DNA of 64,000 bases from Streptomyces sp. NRRL S-646 (GCF_000720765.1 NZ_JODC01000003.1:186001-250000), one strand, 5' to 3'; shown: positions 8,133-16,307, counted from the stretch's first letter. Notes: generated from the sequence alone by a model not told the origin. Program-made: numbers and translations.

Positions 8133-8777
8133 TCACCCGAGTGACGCGGTCCACCGGGTGACGGCGTCCGTGATGATCTCCAGCGCCTGCTCCTGCGTGA
8201 TCTCCGCCCGCTTGGGCACGGCGAACCCGTGATCGCCGTACTCCACCTCGACCAGCTCGTACGTCCCTTTCGGGAACTCCTCGGGCTTCCCGAAGGGGTC
8301 GTTCCCGCCCTGTACGACGAGGGTGGGCACCCCGGAGCCGAGCAGTTCCTCGGCGCGGGACTTCTCGGGCCTGCCCGGCGGATGCAGCGGGAAGCTGAGG
8401 GCGAGGACGGCACGCGCGCCGAGCTCGACGGCCGTACGACAGGCGACCCGGGCCCCCGCGCTCCGTCCGCCCGAGATCACCGGCAGTCCGGGCTCGGCGA
8501 GCGCGGGCCAGATCCCGCGCCACCCGAGGTCGAGCGTCTTCGGGGCGGGCGCCAGCTTCTTGCCGGCCACCCGCCAGGGCTGTTCGACGAGGGCGACCGT
8601 CACTCCGTGTCGGGGCAGGACCTGGGCGAGGGCCTGCAGGTCCCGTGCCTCGATACCGCCGCCGGCGCCGTGACTGACGGCGAGGACGAGCCGCGGCTGC
8701 GCAGCGTGGCGCCAGGTGATGCGGGCCGGACCGGCACCGGTGTCGACGTCCTGTGTCACTTCTGTCAGCTCTGTCAC
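8133..8777 (-). CDS. Alpha/beta hydrolase of the dienelactone/KANL3-Tex30 type
   Basis: A 214-residue alpha/beta hydrolase. After a strand-rich start it shows the oxyanion-loop-like S-H-G-A-G-G-G, the nucleophile elbow G-G-R-S-A-G-A (Ser), an acid-bearing V-V-Q-G-G-N-D-P-F-G-K (Asp) and a final Y-G-D-H-G-F (His), so the triad is complete. No signal peptide, so it is cytoplasmic. The substrate is unknown. It starts 1 bp from the stop of the SRAP gene on the same strand, and the sigR promoter lies just beyond its stop. The GTG start (8775-8777) has no clear ribosome site. Confidence 0.85.
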   Translation of the reverse strand: MTELTEVTQDVDTGAGPARITWRHAAQPRLVLAVSHGAGGGIEARDLQALAQVLPRHGVTVALVEQPWRVAGKKLAPAPKTLDLGWRGIWPALAEPGLPVISGGRSAGARVACRTAVELGARAVLALSFPLHPPGRPEKSRAEELLGSGVPTLVVQGGNDPFGKPEEFPKGTYELVEVEYGDHGFAVPKRAEITQEQALEIITDAVTRWTASLG

Positions 8778-8778
8778 A

Positions 8779-9594
8779 TCAGAAGAGTGTGCCTTCTTCG
8801 GGGCCCTCGAGTTCCTTCAGCAGCTCCGGTCCGTTGTTGCGGACGTTGCTGACCGCGGTGGACACGGGGTAGGCGCGCATCAGTCCGGCGGGCGGCGGCT
8901 CCAGGAGCGACCGCAGGTCCTCGGGGTCGGTGCGGGCCGGGTCGAGCCAGGCGTCCCAGCGGTCCGGGGTGAGCATCAGCGGCATCCGGGGGTGGATGTC
9001 GGCGAGCGCGTGCGGGCCCTCGGCCGGGGCGACGGCGAGCGGTGTCGTCTCCGCCTCGGTCGTGATCACCGAGCAGGTCACCCACCAGGCCTGCGGGTGG
9101 TCGTCCGGCAGGGTCTTGTCCCGCCAGAACTCGTACAGCCCGGCCATCGCGAAGACCGACCCGTCGGCGGGCAGCACGAAGTACGGCTGCTTGCGGGGCC
9201 GCTTCTTCTTCCCCTCGACCTCCAGGTCCCGCTCCCCCTGGCCGGTGACCCACTCGTAGTAGCCGTCGGCGGGGATGATGCAGCGCCGGGAGGAGAAGGC
9301 CCGCTTGTACGACGGCTTCTCATGGACGGTCTCGGCACGCGCGTTGATCATCCGCGCCCCGCCCTCCGGGGTCTTCGACCAGGACGGCACCAGGCCCCAC
9401 TTCAGCTTGCGCAGCTGCCGAACCGGCCGCCGGTCGTCGACGTCCTTAAGAGGGCGGTCCAGGACGGCGTAGACCTCCTTGGTGGGGGCCACGTTGTAGT
9501 CGGGTGCCAGGGTCTCCTCGGGTTCCCACTTCTCGATCTCAAAGATTCCTGCGAGATCCTCGGGCCTACGACTCGCTGCATACCGTCCGCACAT
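8779..9594 (-). CDS. SRAP/HMCES-family protein (YedK), abasic-site DNA crosslinker
   Basis: Members form a thiazolidine crosslink to abasic sites in single-stranded DNA through Cys2. The start must be ATG 9592-9594 so that M-C-G-R-Y places the catalytic Cys at position 2; a longer frame to 9645 would bury it. Asn34 (P-D-Y-N-V-A-P-T), Glu114 (P-A-D-G-Y-Y-E-W) and His201 (I-H-P-R-M-P) match the other conserved active-site residues. Length is 271 residues. It protects replication forks from abasic damage and sits directly upstream of the hydrolase gene, probably in one transcript. The divergent membrane protease starts at 9645. Confidence 0.93.
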   Translation of the reverse strand: MCGRYAASRRPEDLAGIFEIEKWEPEETLAPDYNVAPTKEVYAVLDRPLKDVDDRRPVRQLRKLKWGLVPSWSKTPEGGARMINARAETVHEKPSYKRAFSSRRCIIPADGYYEWVTGQGERDLEVEGKKKRPRKQPYFVLPADGSVFAMAGLYEFWRDKTLPDDHPQAWWVTCSVITTEAETTPLAVAPAEGPHALADIHPRMPLMLTPDRWDAWLDPARTDPEDLRSLLEPPPAGLMRAYPVSTAVSNVRNNGPELLKELEGPEEGTLF

Positions 9595-9644
9595 ACGTGC
9601 CACACTGCCAGATTCGACGAGACCCATGGGAGCCACCGCCGACA

Positions 9645-10367
9645 ATGGACAGCCTCGCTATCGCCTCGCTCGCCTCCCTCTGGGACCGGGTCTTCGGAGA
9701 CCAGCCCGACCCCGACATGTGGGTGGTGATCGCGACGCTCGTCGCGGCGCTCGCCGCGATCGTCCCGCAGGGTGTCTGGCGCATCTCGCGCAACGCCATC
9801 ACCATCGCCCACGAAGGCGGCCACGGCCTGATCGCCCTGCTCACGGGCCGGCAGCTGACGGGCATACGGCTGCACTCCGACACCAGCGGCCTCACCGTCA
9901 GCCGCGGCAAGCCGCACGGCCTCGGCATGATCCTCACCGCGGCCGCCGGCTACACCGCTCCCCCGCTCCTCGGTCTGGGCGGCGCGGCCCTGCTCGCCGC
10001 CGGCCACATCACCCTGCTGCTGTGGCTGGCGACAGCCCTGCTCGTCGCCATGCTGGTGATGATCCGCAACGCGTACGGCGCCCTGACGGTGGTCCTGACC
10101 GGCGGCGCATTCCTGCTGGTGTCGTGGCTGGCGGGCCCCCAGGTACAGGCCGCGTTCGCGTATGCGGTGGTGTGGTTCCTGCTGGTGGGCGGGGTACGCC
10201 CGGCGTTCGAGCTGCAGGCGAAGCGGATGCGAGGGGGTGCCGGGGACTCGGACGCGGATCAGCTGTCGCGGTTGACGCATGTGCCGGCGGGGCTGTGGCT
10301 GTTCCTGTTCCATGCGGTGAGCCTGTGCTCGCTGATAGGTGGGGGTCGCTGGTTGCTTGAGGTGTGA
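9645..10367 (+). CDS. M50B-like membrane zinc metalloprotease
   Basis: A 240-residue integral membrane protein with about six hydrophobic segments. The H-E-G-G-H motif (residues 56-60) at the end of a membrane segment is the HExxH zinc site typical of M50-type site-2 proteases, and the following G-L-T-V-S-R-G matches the family. Such proteins cut substrates within the membrane; the target is unknown. I chose ATG 9645 because the family begins close to the first membrane helix; upstream codons in this frame overlap the divergent SRAP gene. A repeat element follows 3' of the stop. Confidence 0.8.
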   Translation: MDSLAIASLASLWDRVFGDQPDPDMWVVIATLVAALAAIVPQGVWRISRNAITIAHEGGHGLIALLTGRQLTGIRLHSDTSGLTVSRGKPHGLGMILTAAAGYTAPPLLGLGGAALLAAGHITLLLWLATALLVAMLVMIRNAYGALTVVLTGGAFLLVSWLAGPQVQAAFAYAVVWFLLVGGVRPAFELQAKRMRGGAGDSDADQLSRLTHVPAGLWLFLFHAVSLCSLIGGGRWLLEV

Positions 10368-10370
10368 TGC

Positions 10371-10470
10371 AGCCCCGAAGGGGCGAGTCACACAGGGGCG
10401 CGGGGTTGTATCGATCAGCGGCTCCGCCGCGGGGCGCCACCAGCCCCAACGGCGCCGCAGCCGAACGACC
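10371..10470. repeat. Streptomyces-type intergenic repeat, copy 2
   Basis: The core at 10394-10431 (AGGGGCGCGGGG-TTGTATCGAT-CAGCGGCTCCGCCGCG) matches the copy at 2831-2868 with few differences and lacks the nested hairpin. The tail CCACCAGCCCCAACGG-GCCGCAG follows. It fills the gap between the metalloprotease stop and aroA. Confidence 0.7.
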
Positions 10471-10477
10471 GCCTCCT

Positions 10478-10483
10478 TATAAA
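10478..10483 (+). promoter_or_regulatory. Possible -10 box of aroA
   Basis: TATAAA is the only A/T-rich hexamer in this region and lies 8 bp upstream of the aroA ATG, which would give an almost leaderless transcript. I see no good -35 at 16-19 bp. Confidence 0.35.
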
Positions 10484-10491
10484 GTGAACCC

Positions 10492-11811
10492 ATGGCCCAA
10501 AACCCCGCCGCACACACCGCCCTCTGGCCCGCCCCCCTCGCGAGCGGAGCCGTCGACGCGACGGTCCACGTGCCGGGGTCCAAGTCGGTCACCAACCGCG
10601 CCCTGGTACTCGCGGCTCTCGCCAGCGAACCGGGCTGGCTGCGCCGCCCCCTGCGCTCCCGCGACACCCTGCTCATGGCGGCAGCGCTCCGCGCGATGGG
10701 CGTCGGCATCGAGGAGGGCGTGGGCCCCGACGGCAGCGGCGAGACCTGGCGGGTGCTCCCCACCGGACTGCACGGCCCGGCCACGGTCGACGTCGGCAAC
10801 GCCGGCACGGTGATGCGCTTCCTGCCCCCGGTGGCCGCGCTCGCCGACGGCCCCATCCGCTTCGACGGCGACCCGAGGTCGTACGAGCGTCCCCTGAACG
10901 GCGTGATCGACGCCCTGCGCGTGCTCGGCGCCCGCATCGACGACGACGGCCGCGGCGCACTGCCCCTGACGGTGCATGGCGGGGGCGCCCTGGACGGCGG
11001 CCCGGTGGAGATCGACGCCTCGTCGTCCTCCCAGTTCGTGAGCGCCCTGCTGCTCTCCGGCCCGCGCTTCAACCAGGGCGTCGAGGTCCGTCACATCGGC
11101 AGCTCCCTGCCCTCCCTCCCGCACATCCGCATGACCGTCGACATGCTGCGCGCGGTCGGCGCCCAGGTGGACACCCCGGAGTCGGGCGGCGAGCCCAACG
11201 TGTGGCGGGTGACGCCGGGCGCGCTGCTCGGCCGGGACCTGACGATCGAGCCGGACCTGTCCAACGCGCAGCCGTTCCTGGCGGCCGCCCTGGTGACCGG
11301 CGGCAAGGTCGTCGTCCCCGACTGGCCGTCCCGTACCACCCAGCCCGGCGACAAGCTGCGGGAGATCTTCACCGAGATGGGCGGTACCTGCGAACTGACC
11401 GAGTACGGCCTCGAGTTCACCGGTTCGGGCGTGATCCGCGGTATCGACGTGGACCTGGGCGAGGTCGGCGAGCTGACTCCTGGCATCGCGGCGGTCGCAG
11501 CCCTCGCGGACTCCCCCTCCACCCTCCGCGGCGTGGCCCATCTGCGGCTGCACGAGACGGACCGGCTGGCCGCGCTCACCAAGGAGATCAACGAGCTCGG
11601 CGGTGACGTCACCGAGACCGCCGACGGCCTGCACATCCGCCCGCGCAAGCTGCACGGCGGGATCTTCCACACGTACGAGGACCACCGCATGGCGACGGCC
11701 GGCGCGATCATCGGCCTCGCGGTCGAGGGCGTGCAGATCGAGAACGTGGCGACGACGGCGAAGACCCTGCCGGACTTCCCCGACATGTGGGCCGGGATGC
11801 TCGGAGCGTAG
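10492..11811 (+). CDS. aroA: 3-phosphoshikimate 1-carboxyvinyltransferase (EPSP synthase)
   Basis: Sixth step of the shikimate pathway: joins shikimate 3-phosphate and phosphoenolpyruvate. At 439 residues it is full length. Substrate-binding motifs are visible: G-S-K-S-V-T-N-R-A near residue 24, G-N-A-G-T-V-M-R-F near 103, [10 protein letters not shown] in the second half and Y-E-D-H-R-M-A near the end. It is followed after 11 bp by rsgA on the same strand, so the two are probably cotranscribed, a pairing I remember from other actinomycetes. Confidence 0.95.
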   Translation: MAQNPAAHTALWPAPLASGAVDATVHVPGSKSVTNRALVLAALASEPGWLRRPLRSRDTLLMAAALRAMGVGIEEGVGPDGSGETWRVLPTGLHGPATVDVGNAGTVMRFLPPVAALADGPIRFDGDPRSYERPLNGVIDALRVLGARIDDDGRGALPLTVHGGGALDGGPVEIDASSSSQFVSALLLSGPRFNQGVEVRHIGSSLPSLPHIRMTVDMLRAVGAQVDTPESGGEPNVWRVTPGALLGRDLTIEPDLSNAQPFLAAALVTGGKVVVPDWPSRTTQPGDKLREIFTEMGGTCELTEYGLEFTGSGVIRGIDVDLGEVGELTPGIAAVAALADSPSTLRGVAHLRLHETDRLAALTKEINELGGDVTETADGLHIRPRKLHGGIFHTYEDHRMATAGAIIGLAVEGVQIENVATTAKTLPDFPDMWAGMLGA

Positions 11812-11822
11812 GGACTCACGCC

Positions 11823-12836
11823 ATGCGCCGCTACGGCAAGCACACCGACGAGGACGACATCCGCAGCCGCCCGAACCGCAAGGGCACCCGGCCCCGTACG
11901 AACATCCGCCCCGCGCACGAGGACGCGGCCGAGGGCATGGTCCTCACCGTCGACCGGGGCCGGCTGACCGTCCTCGTCGACGACCGGATCGTGCTGGCGA
12001 TGAAGGCCCGCGAACTGGGCCGCAAGGCGGCGATCGTCGGCGACCGGGTGGCCCTCGTCGGCGACCTGTCCGGCAAGAAGGACACCCTCGCGCGCATCGT
12101 CCGCATCGAGAAGCGCACCTCGGTCCTGCGCCGCACCGCCGACGACGACGACCCGTACGAACGCGTGGTCGTCGCCAACGCCGACCAGCTGGCGATCGTC
12201 ACGGCCCTGGCCGACCCCGAGCCGCGCCCCCGTCTGATCGACCGCTGCCTGGTCGCGGCGTTCGACGGCGGACTGACCCCGCTGCTGGTGCTGACGAAGT
12301 CGGACCTCGCCCCGCCCGACAAGCTCCTCGAGCTGTACGGCGCCCTCGACATCCCGTACGTCGTGACCAGCCGTGAGGAGCTGGAGAACGGCAGCGCGGT
12401 CGCCCGCGTGCGCGAGCAACTCGACGGCAAGATCACGGCGTTCGTCGGTCACTCGGGCGTCGGCAAGACGACCCTGGTCAACGCGCTGGTCCCACTGGAA
12501 CAGCGGCGTTCGACCGGACATGTGAACGCGGTGACGGGCCGCGGCCGCCACACCACCACCTCGGCGCTCGCCCTGCCGCTCGCGGACAGCGACGACGGCT
12601 GGGTGATCGACACCCCGGGCGTACGGTCCTTCGGCCTGCACCACATCGATCCGTCCCGTGTCATCCATGCCTTCCCCGACCTGGAACCGGGCACGGAGGG
12701 CTGCCCGCGCGCATGCAGCCACGACGAGCCGGACTGCGCGCTGGACGAGTGGGTGGCCGAGGGCCACGCCGACCCGGCCCGGCTCTATTCGCTGCGCCGA
12801 CTGCTGGCCACGCGGGAACGCACGGAGGGCGACTGA
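11823..12836 (+). CDS. rsgA: Ribosome small-subunit-dependent GTPase A
   Basis: Late 30S assembly and maturation factor. The 337-residue protein has an N-terminal OB-like domain, then the circularly permuted GTPase order: G4 (L-T-K-S-D), G1 (G-H-S-G-V-G-K-T-T-L-V-N) and G3 (D-T-P-G-V-R), followed by a Cys/His zinc segment (C-P-R-A-C-S-H, then C). The start ATG 11823 lies 11 bp after aroA. The basic N terminus (R-R-Y-G-K-H) fits RNA contact. Confidence 0.93.
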   Translation: MRRYGKHTDEDDIRSRPNRKGTRPRTNIRPAHEDAAEGMVLTVDRGRLTVLVDDRIVLAMKARELGRKAAIVGDRVALVGDLSGKKDTLARIVRIEKRTSVLRRTADDDDPYERVVVANADQLAIVTALADPEPRPRLIDRCLVAAFDGGLTPLLVLTKSDLAPPDKLLELYGALDIPYVVTSREELENGSAVARVREQLDGKITAFVGHSGVGKTTLVNALVPLEQRRSTGHVNAVTGRGRHTTTSALALPLADSDDGWVIDTPGVRSFGLHHIDPSRVIHAFPDLEPGTEGCPRACSHDEPDCALDEWVAEGHADPARLYSLRRLLATRERTEGD

Positions 12837-12848
12837 CCTCTGCGTTGT

Positions 12849-12880
12849 TTGTGAGGCGCCGAGCCCGGTAAGTGCATAAT
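12849..12880 (+). promoter_or_regulatory. Possible promoter of sugE
   Basis: TTGTGA (12849-12854) and CATAAT (12875-12880) are separated by 20 bp, upstream of the sugE start at 12913 and after the rsgA stop. The spacing is long, so the call is tentative. I looked for a guanidine riboswitch here and did not recognise one. Confidence 0.3.
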
Positions 12881-12912
12881 CGCACCGAGCCGGACATACG
12901 GGAGGACAGCAC

Positions 12913-13236
12913 ATGGCGTGGCTGCTGGTAGTGGTGGCCGGGTTGCTCGAGACGGGTTTCGCCGTGTGCCTCAAGCTCTCCCACGGTTTCACCCGCCTGT
13001 GGCCGACGATCGCGTTCTGCGTCTTCGCCCTCGGCAGCTTCGGCCTCCTCACCCTGTCCCTGAGGAAGCTGGACGTCGGCCCCGCCTACGCGGTGTGGAC
13101 CGGCATCGGCGCGGCGGGCACCGCGATCTACGGCATGATCTTCCTCGGCGACCTGGTGTCCACGCTGAAGCTCGTCTCGATCAGCCTGGTCATCGTGGGC
13201 GTGATCGGCCTCCAGCTCTCCGGATCGGCCCACTAG
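12913..13236 (+). CDS. sugE: Small multidrug resistance transporter of the SugE/Gdx type
   Basis: A 107-residue membrane protein with four helices. Glu13 in G-L-L-E-T-G-F is the proton- and substrate-coupling residue of SMR transporters, and the following K-L-S-H-G-F-T-R-L-W-P fits the SugE/Gdx branch (guanidinium exporters) rather than EmrE. It acts as a dual-topology dimer in the cytoplasmic membrane. GGGAGG lies a few bases upstream of the ATG. Its stop overlaps the stop of the convergent ABC-ATPase pseudogene. Confidence 0.9.
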   Translation: MAWLLVVVAGLLETGFAVCLKLSHGFTRLWPTIAFCVFALGSFGLLTLSLRKLDVGPAYAVWTGIGAAGTAIYGMIFLGDLVSTLKLVSISLVIVGVIGLQLSGSAH

Positions 13237-13617
13237 ACGACCTCCCGTACGCGCGCGAGGAGGACCTGGTCGGCCATCTCGTACGAGAACGCCCGTGAGC
13301 GGAGGGCGAGTTCGGGGACGCCGACGAGGTCGAGCAGTTCGACGGCGCGTTCCAGCGCCTGTTCGCGGGTCACGTCCTGGCGCGGAACATGCGTCAACTC
13401 CCGTGCCCCGGCGCCGACGAGCTCCCGCCCGGTCGAGCCGTACCGACCCCAGCACGTCCGCGTTCCGAGCACGGCCGGCACGGTCGACGACTTCCCGGAC
13501 CCCCGACTCGCCGACCAGCCCCAGCACTTCGCCGCGCTGCAGCGTGAGGTCGGCTCCTGGAAGCTCGGCCTCGCGCGCATCGGCCACAAGAAGCTCGGCC
13601 GACTGAAGCAACCCCTC
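13233..13617 (-). pseudogene. Degraded ABC-transporter ATPase (DppD/OppD type)
   Basis: Two frames together read like a peptide-transporter ATPase. One frame (13617 down to about 13501) has L-P-G-A-D-L-T-L-Q-R-G-E-V-L-G-L-V-G-E-S-G, the strand before Walker A. The next frame (13502 down to 13233) has G-S-G-K-S-S-T-V-P-A-V-L-G, then G-R-E-L-V-G-A-G-A-R-E-L, and later E-R-A-V-E-L-L-D-L-V-G-V-P. A frameshift therefore cuts the P-loop, the Q-loop region is deleted, the signature (normally F-S-G-G-M-R-Q-R) is reduced to F-S-Y-E-M-A-D-Q, and no Walker B follows. It cannot make a working ATPase. Confidence 0.75.
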
Positions 13618-14221
13618 ACACCGCCTGCCGGGGCAGGGCCGTGCGGACCAGGTCCGCCACCCCGCCCTCGCCCGGCGGCGCCGCCACGCAGGACAGGGCG
13701 AGCCGCACGACCAGCTCACAGGAGCGCGCCAGATCCGCCGTGTCCGACTTGACCGCCCCCGGCTTCGACAGCACCGCCACGGCCCGGTCCCGGACGATCG
13801 CCACGAAGTCGCCGGGCGACGGCAGCGGACCGTCCGCCCGCCGCTGCGCCGGCACCGCGGAGGAGGACGGCACCGCGGACAGCGTCGGCGAGGGCAGCCG
13901 TTCACTCCAGCAGCCGGTCAGCATGGCCCGTACGAGTGCGTTCTCGCGCGCCGTCGACGCGGTCCATTCGGCGGTCGCGGTGAGCCGGTCGCGGGCGTCG
14001 CTGTGGGTGGCGAGCGCGCGTTCGACCCCGGCGAGGTAGCCGTCCGCCTCCCTTCTCACAAGCGCCCTGGCGAGCCCCTCCTTGCTGCCGAACTCGTTGT
14101 AGAGGGTCTGCCGGGACACTCCGGCGGCCGAGGCGACGTCCACCATCCGTACGGCGGACCACGGTCGGCGCGCCAGCGCCGTGTACGCGGCGTCCAGTAG
14201 GGATTCCCGCGCTGCAGGCAT
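13616..14221 (-). CDS. TetR-family transcription regulator
   Basis: A 201-residue repressor type. The N-terminal helix-turn-helix is clear: R-M-V-D-V-A-S-A-A-G-V-S-R-Q-T-L-Y-N-E-F, followed by the typical S-K-E-G-L. The C-terminal ~140 residues are the variable ligand and dimer domain. Two adjacent ATG codons (14222-14224 and 14219-14221) follow GGGAGG; I chose the second for its 5-nt spacing. The gene is divergent from hisN, and a 7-3-7 palindrome lies between them. Its target may be itself, hisN or the former transporter now left as a pseudogene. Confidence 0.88.
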   Translation of the reverse strand: MPAARESLLDAAYTALARRPWSAVRMVDVASAAGVSRQTLYNEFGSKEGLARALVRREADGYLAGVERALATHSDARDRLTATAEWTASTARENALVRAMLTGCWSERLPSPTLSAVPSSSAVPAQRRADGPLPSPGDFVAIVRDRAVAVLSKPGAVKSDTADLARSCELVVRLALSCVAAPPGEGGVADLVRTALPRQAV

Positions 14222-14337
14222 CATCGCCTCCCTGGGGCGAGCGGCTCTGCGCCCAGATTTGACGCGCACAAGGGCACTGTCAAGGGTTCGCGAGCGCACG
14301 CGGGGGCGCCCCCCGGCCGCCGTGTGCCGTCCCCCGG

Positions 14338-14354
14338 GGCGGCAATGTGCCGCC
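14338..14354. promoter_or_regulatory. Palindrome between tetR and hisN, possible TetR operator
   Basis: GGCGGCA-ATG-TGCCGCC is a perfect 7-bp inverted repeat with a 3-bp centre. It sits in the divergent intergenic region 58 bp before the hisN start. Confidence 0.35.
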
Positions 14355-14411
14355 AAACCGTGAGCATGGCCTGGTGGCCCCATCGCGACCTCGCCGGATA
14401 GCGTTCGTTCC

Positions 14412-15212
14412 ATGCCGGACTACCTCGACGATCTCCGTTTCGCCCACGTCCTCGCGGACGCCGCCGACGCGGCAACGATGTCCCGCTTCAAGGCGCTCGA
14501 CCTCAAGGTCGAGACGAAACCGGACATGACCCCGGTGAGTGAAGCGGACAAGGCGGCGGAGGAGCTCATCCGCGGCCAGCTCCAGCGCGCCCGCCCCCGC
14601 GACGCGGTCCTCGGCGAGGAGTACGGCCTGGAGGGCACGGGCCCCCGCCGCTGGGTGGTCGACCCGATCGACGGCACCAAGAACTACGTGCGCGGTGTCC
14701 CGGTGTGGGCCACTCTGATCTCCCTGATGGAGGCGGGCGAGACCGGCTTCGAGCCGGTCGTCGGTGTCGTCTCCGCCCCCGCCCTGGGCCGCCGCTGGTG
14801 GGCCGCGAAGGGCCACGGCGCCTTCACCGGCCGCAGCCTTTCCTCCGCCTCCCGTCTGCAGGTCTCCCGCGTCGCAAAGCTGTCGGACGCCTCGTTCGCG
14901 TACTCCTCCCTGACGGGCTGGGAGGACCAGGGCCGGCTGGGCGGCTTCCTGGATCTGACCCGCGAGGTGTGGCGCACGCGCGCGTACGGCGACTTCTGGC
15001 CCTACATGCTGGTCGCCGAGGGCGCCGTCGACATCTGCGCCGAGCCGGAGCTCTCCCTCTGGGACATGGCCGCCAACACGATCATCGTCACCGAGGCCGG
15101 CGGCGCCTTCACCGGCCTCGACGGCCGCCCGGGCCCGCACAGCGGCAACGCGGCCGCCTCGAACGGCCTGCTGCACGACGAGTTGCTGGGTTATCTCAAC
15201 GAGCGCTACTGA
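14412..15212 (+). CDS. hisN: Histidinol-phosphatase, inositol-monophosphatase fold
   Basis: A 266-residue member of the Mg2+-dependent IMPase superfamily. Metal-binding motifs are G-E-E-Y-G, D-P-I-D-G-T-K-N-Y near residue 84 and L-S-L-W-D-M-A-A near 217. Close actinobacterial members with R-G-V-P-V-W-A-T-L after the metal loop are HisN, which removes phosphate from L-histidinol phosphate in histidine synthesis; inositol or other sugar phosphatase activity cannot be excluded. The gene begins just after a possible -10 (TAGCGT), so the message may be leaderless. Confidence 0.85.
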   Translation: MPDYLDDLRFAHVLADAADAATMSRFKALDLKVETKPDMTPVSEADKAAEELIRGQLQRARPRDAVLGEEYGLEGTGPRRWVVDPIDGTKNYVRGVPVWATLISLMEAGETGFEPVVGVVSAPALGRRWWAAKGHGAFTGRSLSSASRLQVSRVAKLSDASFAYSSLTGWEDQGRLGGFLDLTREVWRTRAYGDFWPYMLVAEGAVDICAEPELSLWDMAANTIIVTEAGGAFTGLDGRPGPHSGNAAASNGLLHDELLGYLNERY

Positions 15213-15313
15213 GGAGCACCCACAAAAGCACAGATGAGCGCGTGCGCCCTCAATTGGCCGCACGCGCCCTCTTGTTGACCCCCGCTTTACCTGCGACTCT
15301 GAGAGTCCCCCCA

Positions 15314-15344
15314 CTTGTGAACTTGTGAATCCTTGCACTAGACG
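15314..15344 (+). promoter_or_regulatory. Promoter region of the CBS-domain gene with a tandem octamer
   Basis: CTTGTGAA occurs twice in tandem (15314-15321 and 15322-15329). The first copy contains TTGTGA (15315-15320), 18 bp upstream of TAGACG (15339-15344), an acceptable -35/-10 pair. A GGAGGTGG ribosome site follows before ATG 15371. Confidence 0.4.
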
Positions 15345-15370
15345 GATTCCTTTGGAGGTGGCTCCATCCC

Positions 15371-15763
15371 ATGCTCGTCCGCGACGCCATGAGCACAGTG
15401 GTCCTCACCATCGGCCCCGCCCACACCCTCCGCCAGGCCGCAGCCCTGATGTCCGCCCGCCGTGTCGGCGCAGCCGTGGTCCTCGACCCGGACGCCGGCG
15501 GTATCGGCATTCTCACCGAACGCGACATCCTCAACTCCGTCGGCCTCGGCCAGAGCCCCGACACCGAGCGAGCCCACGACCACACCACCAACGACGTCGT
15601 CTTCGCCGCCCCGTCCTGGACGCTGGAGGAGGCGGCCCGCGCCATGGCCCACGGCGGCTTCCGCCACCTCATCGTCCTCGACCATGGCGAGCCGGCCGGC
15701 ATCGTCTCGGTCCGCGACATCATCCGCTGCTGGGCACCGGTACGGCAGCACGTGCCCGCCTGA
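15371..15763 (+). CDS. Two-CBS-domain protein
   Basis: A 130-residue protein made of a single CBS pair (about 5-60 and 70-125), with G-I-L-T-E-R-D-I-L and G-I-V-S-V-R-D-I-I as the conserved ends of each unit. CBS pairs bind adenine nucleotides and regulate partner enzymes or transporters. No catalytic domain is attached, so it is a stand-alone sensor module. The next gene encodes a Fur-family regulator, but a separate promoter between them argues against strict cotranscription. Confidence 0.85.
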   Translation: MLVRDAMSTVVLTIGPAHTLRQAAALMSARRVGAAVVLDPDAGGIGILTERDILNSVGLGQSPDTERAHDHTTNDVVFAAPSWTLEEAARAMAHGGFRHLIVLDHGEPAGIVSVRDIIRCWAPVRQHVPA

Positions 15764-15789
15764 CGCCGCAGGGGGACCAGAGGCCATAT

Positions 15790-15804
15790 TTGGACTAAGT
15801 CCAA
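15790..15804. promoter_or_regulatory. Perfect palindrome upstream of the Fur-family gene, likely operator
   Basis: TTGGACT-A-AGTCCAA is a 7-1-7 palindrome, the form of Fur/PerR/Zur half-site pairs. It lies 66 bp before the regulator gene, above its promoter, with a further half-site (AGTCCA) directly after it. Confidence 0.5.
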
Positions 15805-15832
15805 GTCCAGCATCGATCCAAAGTCACACCTG

Positions 15833-15862
15833 TTCGGAAAATGGTCCCCCTGCTGTTAGGCT
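15833..15862 (+). promoter_or_regulatory. Housekeeping-type promoter of the Fur-family gene
   Basis: TTCGGA (15833-15838) and TAGGCT (15857-15862) are 18 bp apart. The ATG begins 8 bp after the -10, so the transcript should be leaderless or nearly so. Confidence 0.45.
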
Positions 15863-15869
15863 GGATTTT

Positions 15870-16286
15870 ATGAGCGACCTTCTGGAACGGCTGCGCGGAC
15901 GCGGATGGCGGATGACCGCGCAGCGGCGCGTCGTGGCCGAGGTTCTCGATGGCGAGCACGTGCATCTGACCGCCGACGAGGTCCACTCCCGGGCCGTCAC
16001 CAAGCTGCCCGAGATCTCCCGCGCGACCGTCTACAACACGCTGGGCGAGCTGGTCTCCCTCGGCGAGGTGCTCGAGGTCTCCACCGACAAGCGCGCCAAG
16101 CGGTACGACCCGAACGCGCACCGGCCGCACCACCACCTGGTCTGCGCCCAGTGCGGCGCGATCCGCGACGTCCACCCGAGCGGCAACCCGCTCGCCGACC
16201 TCCCCGACACGGAGCGCTTCGGCTTCACCGTCTCGGACGTCGAGGTCACGTACCGCGGAATCTGCCCGAACTGCGCGGCGGCGTAA
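15870..16286 (+). CDS. Fur-family metal/peroxide-responsive regulator
   Basis: A 138-residue Fur-superfamily repressor. The winged helix carries R-A-T-V-Y-N-T-L-G-E-L, the dimer domain has the His-rich H-H-H-L-V-C-A-Q-C-G, and a second C-P-N-C near the C terminus completes a structural Cys4 zinc site as in PerR/CatR and Zur. Which signal it senses cannot be read from sequence; no catalase or metal transporter gene lies next to it. The palindrome at 15790-15804 suggests autoregulation. Confidence 0.9.
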   Translation: MSDLLERLRGRGWRMTAQRRVVAEVLDGEHVHLTADEVHSRAVTKLPEISRATVYNTLGELVSLGEVLEVSTDKRAKRYDPNAHRPHHHLVCAQCGAIRDVHPSGNPLADLPDTERFGFTVSDVEVTYRGICPNCAAA

Positions 16287-16307
16287 CCACCTTCTCGTGG
16301 GCGGCGG

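Noticed and set aside
9504..9644. N-terminal extension of the M50B-like protease
   Set aside because: It would overlap the SRAP gene 5' end on the other strand and adds a basic, non-hydrophobic stretch not typical of the family.
12837..12912. Possible guanidine riboswitch before sugE
   Set aside because: I found none of the conserved guanidine-I, -II (paired ACGR loops) or -III elements; only a weak promoter-like sequence.
13616..14413. Longer start for the TetR gene (265 codons)
   Set aside because: The extra 64 residues are Arg/Pro/Gly-rich, overlap the hisN promoter region and precede the family-like start, which has a good ribosome site.
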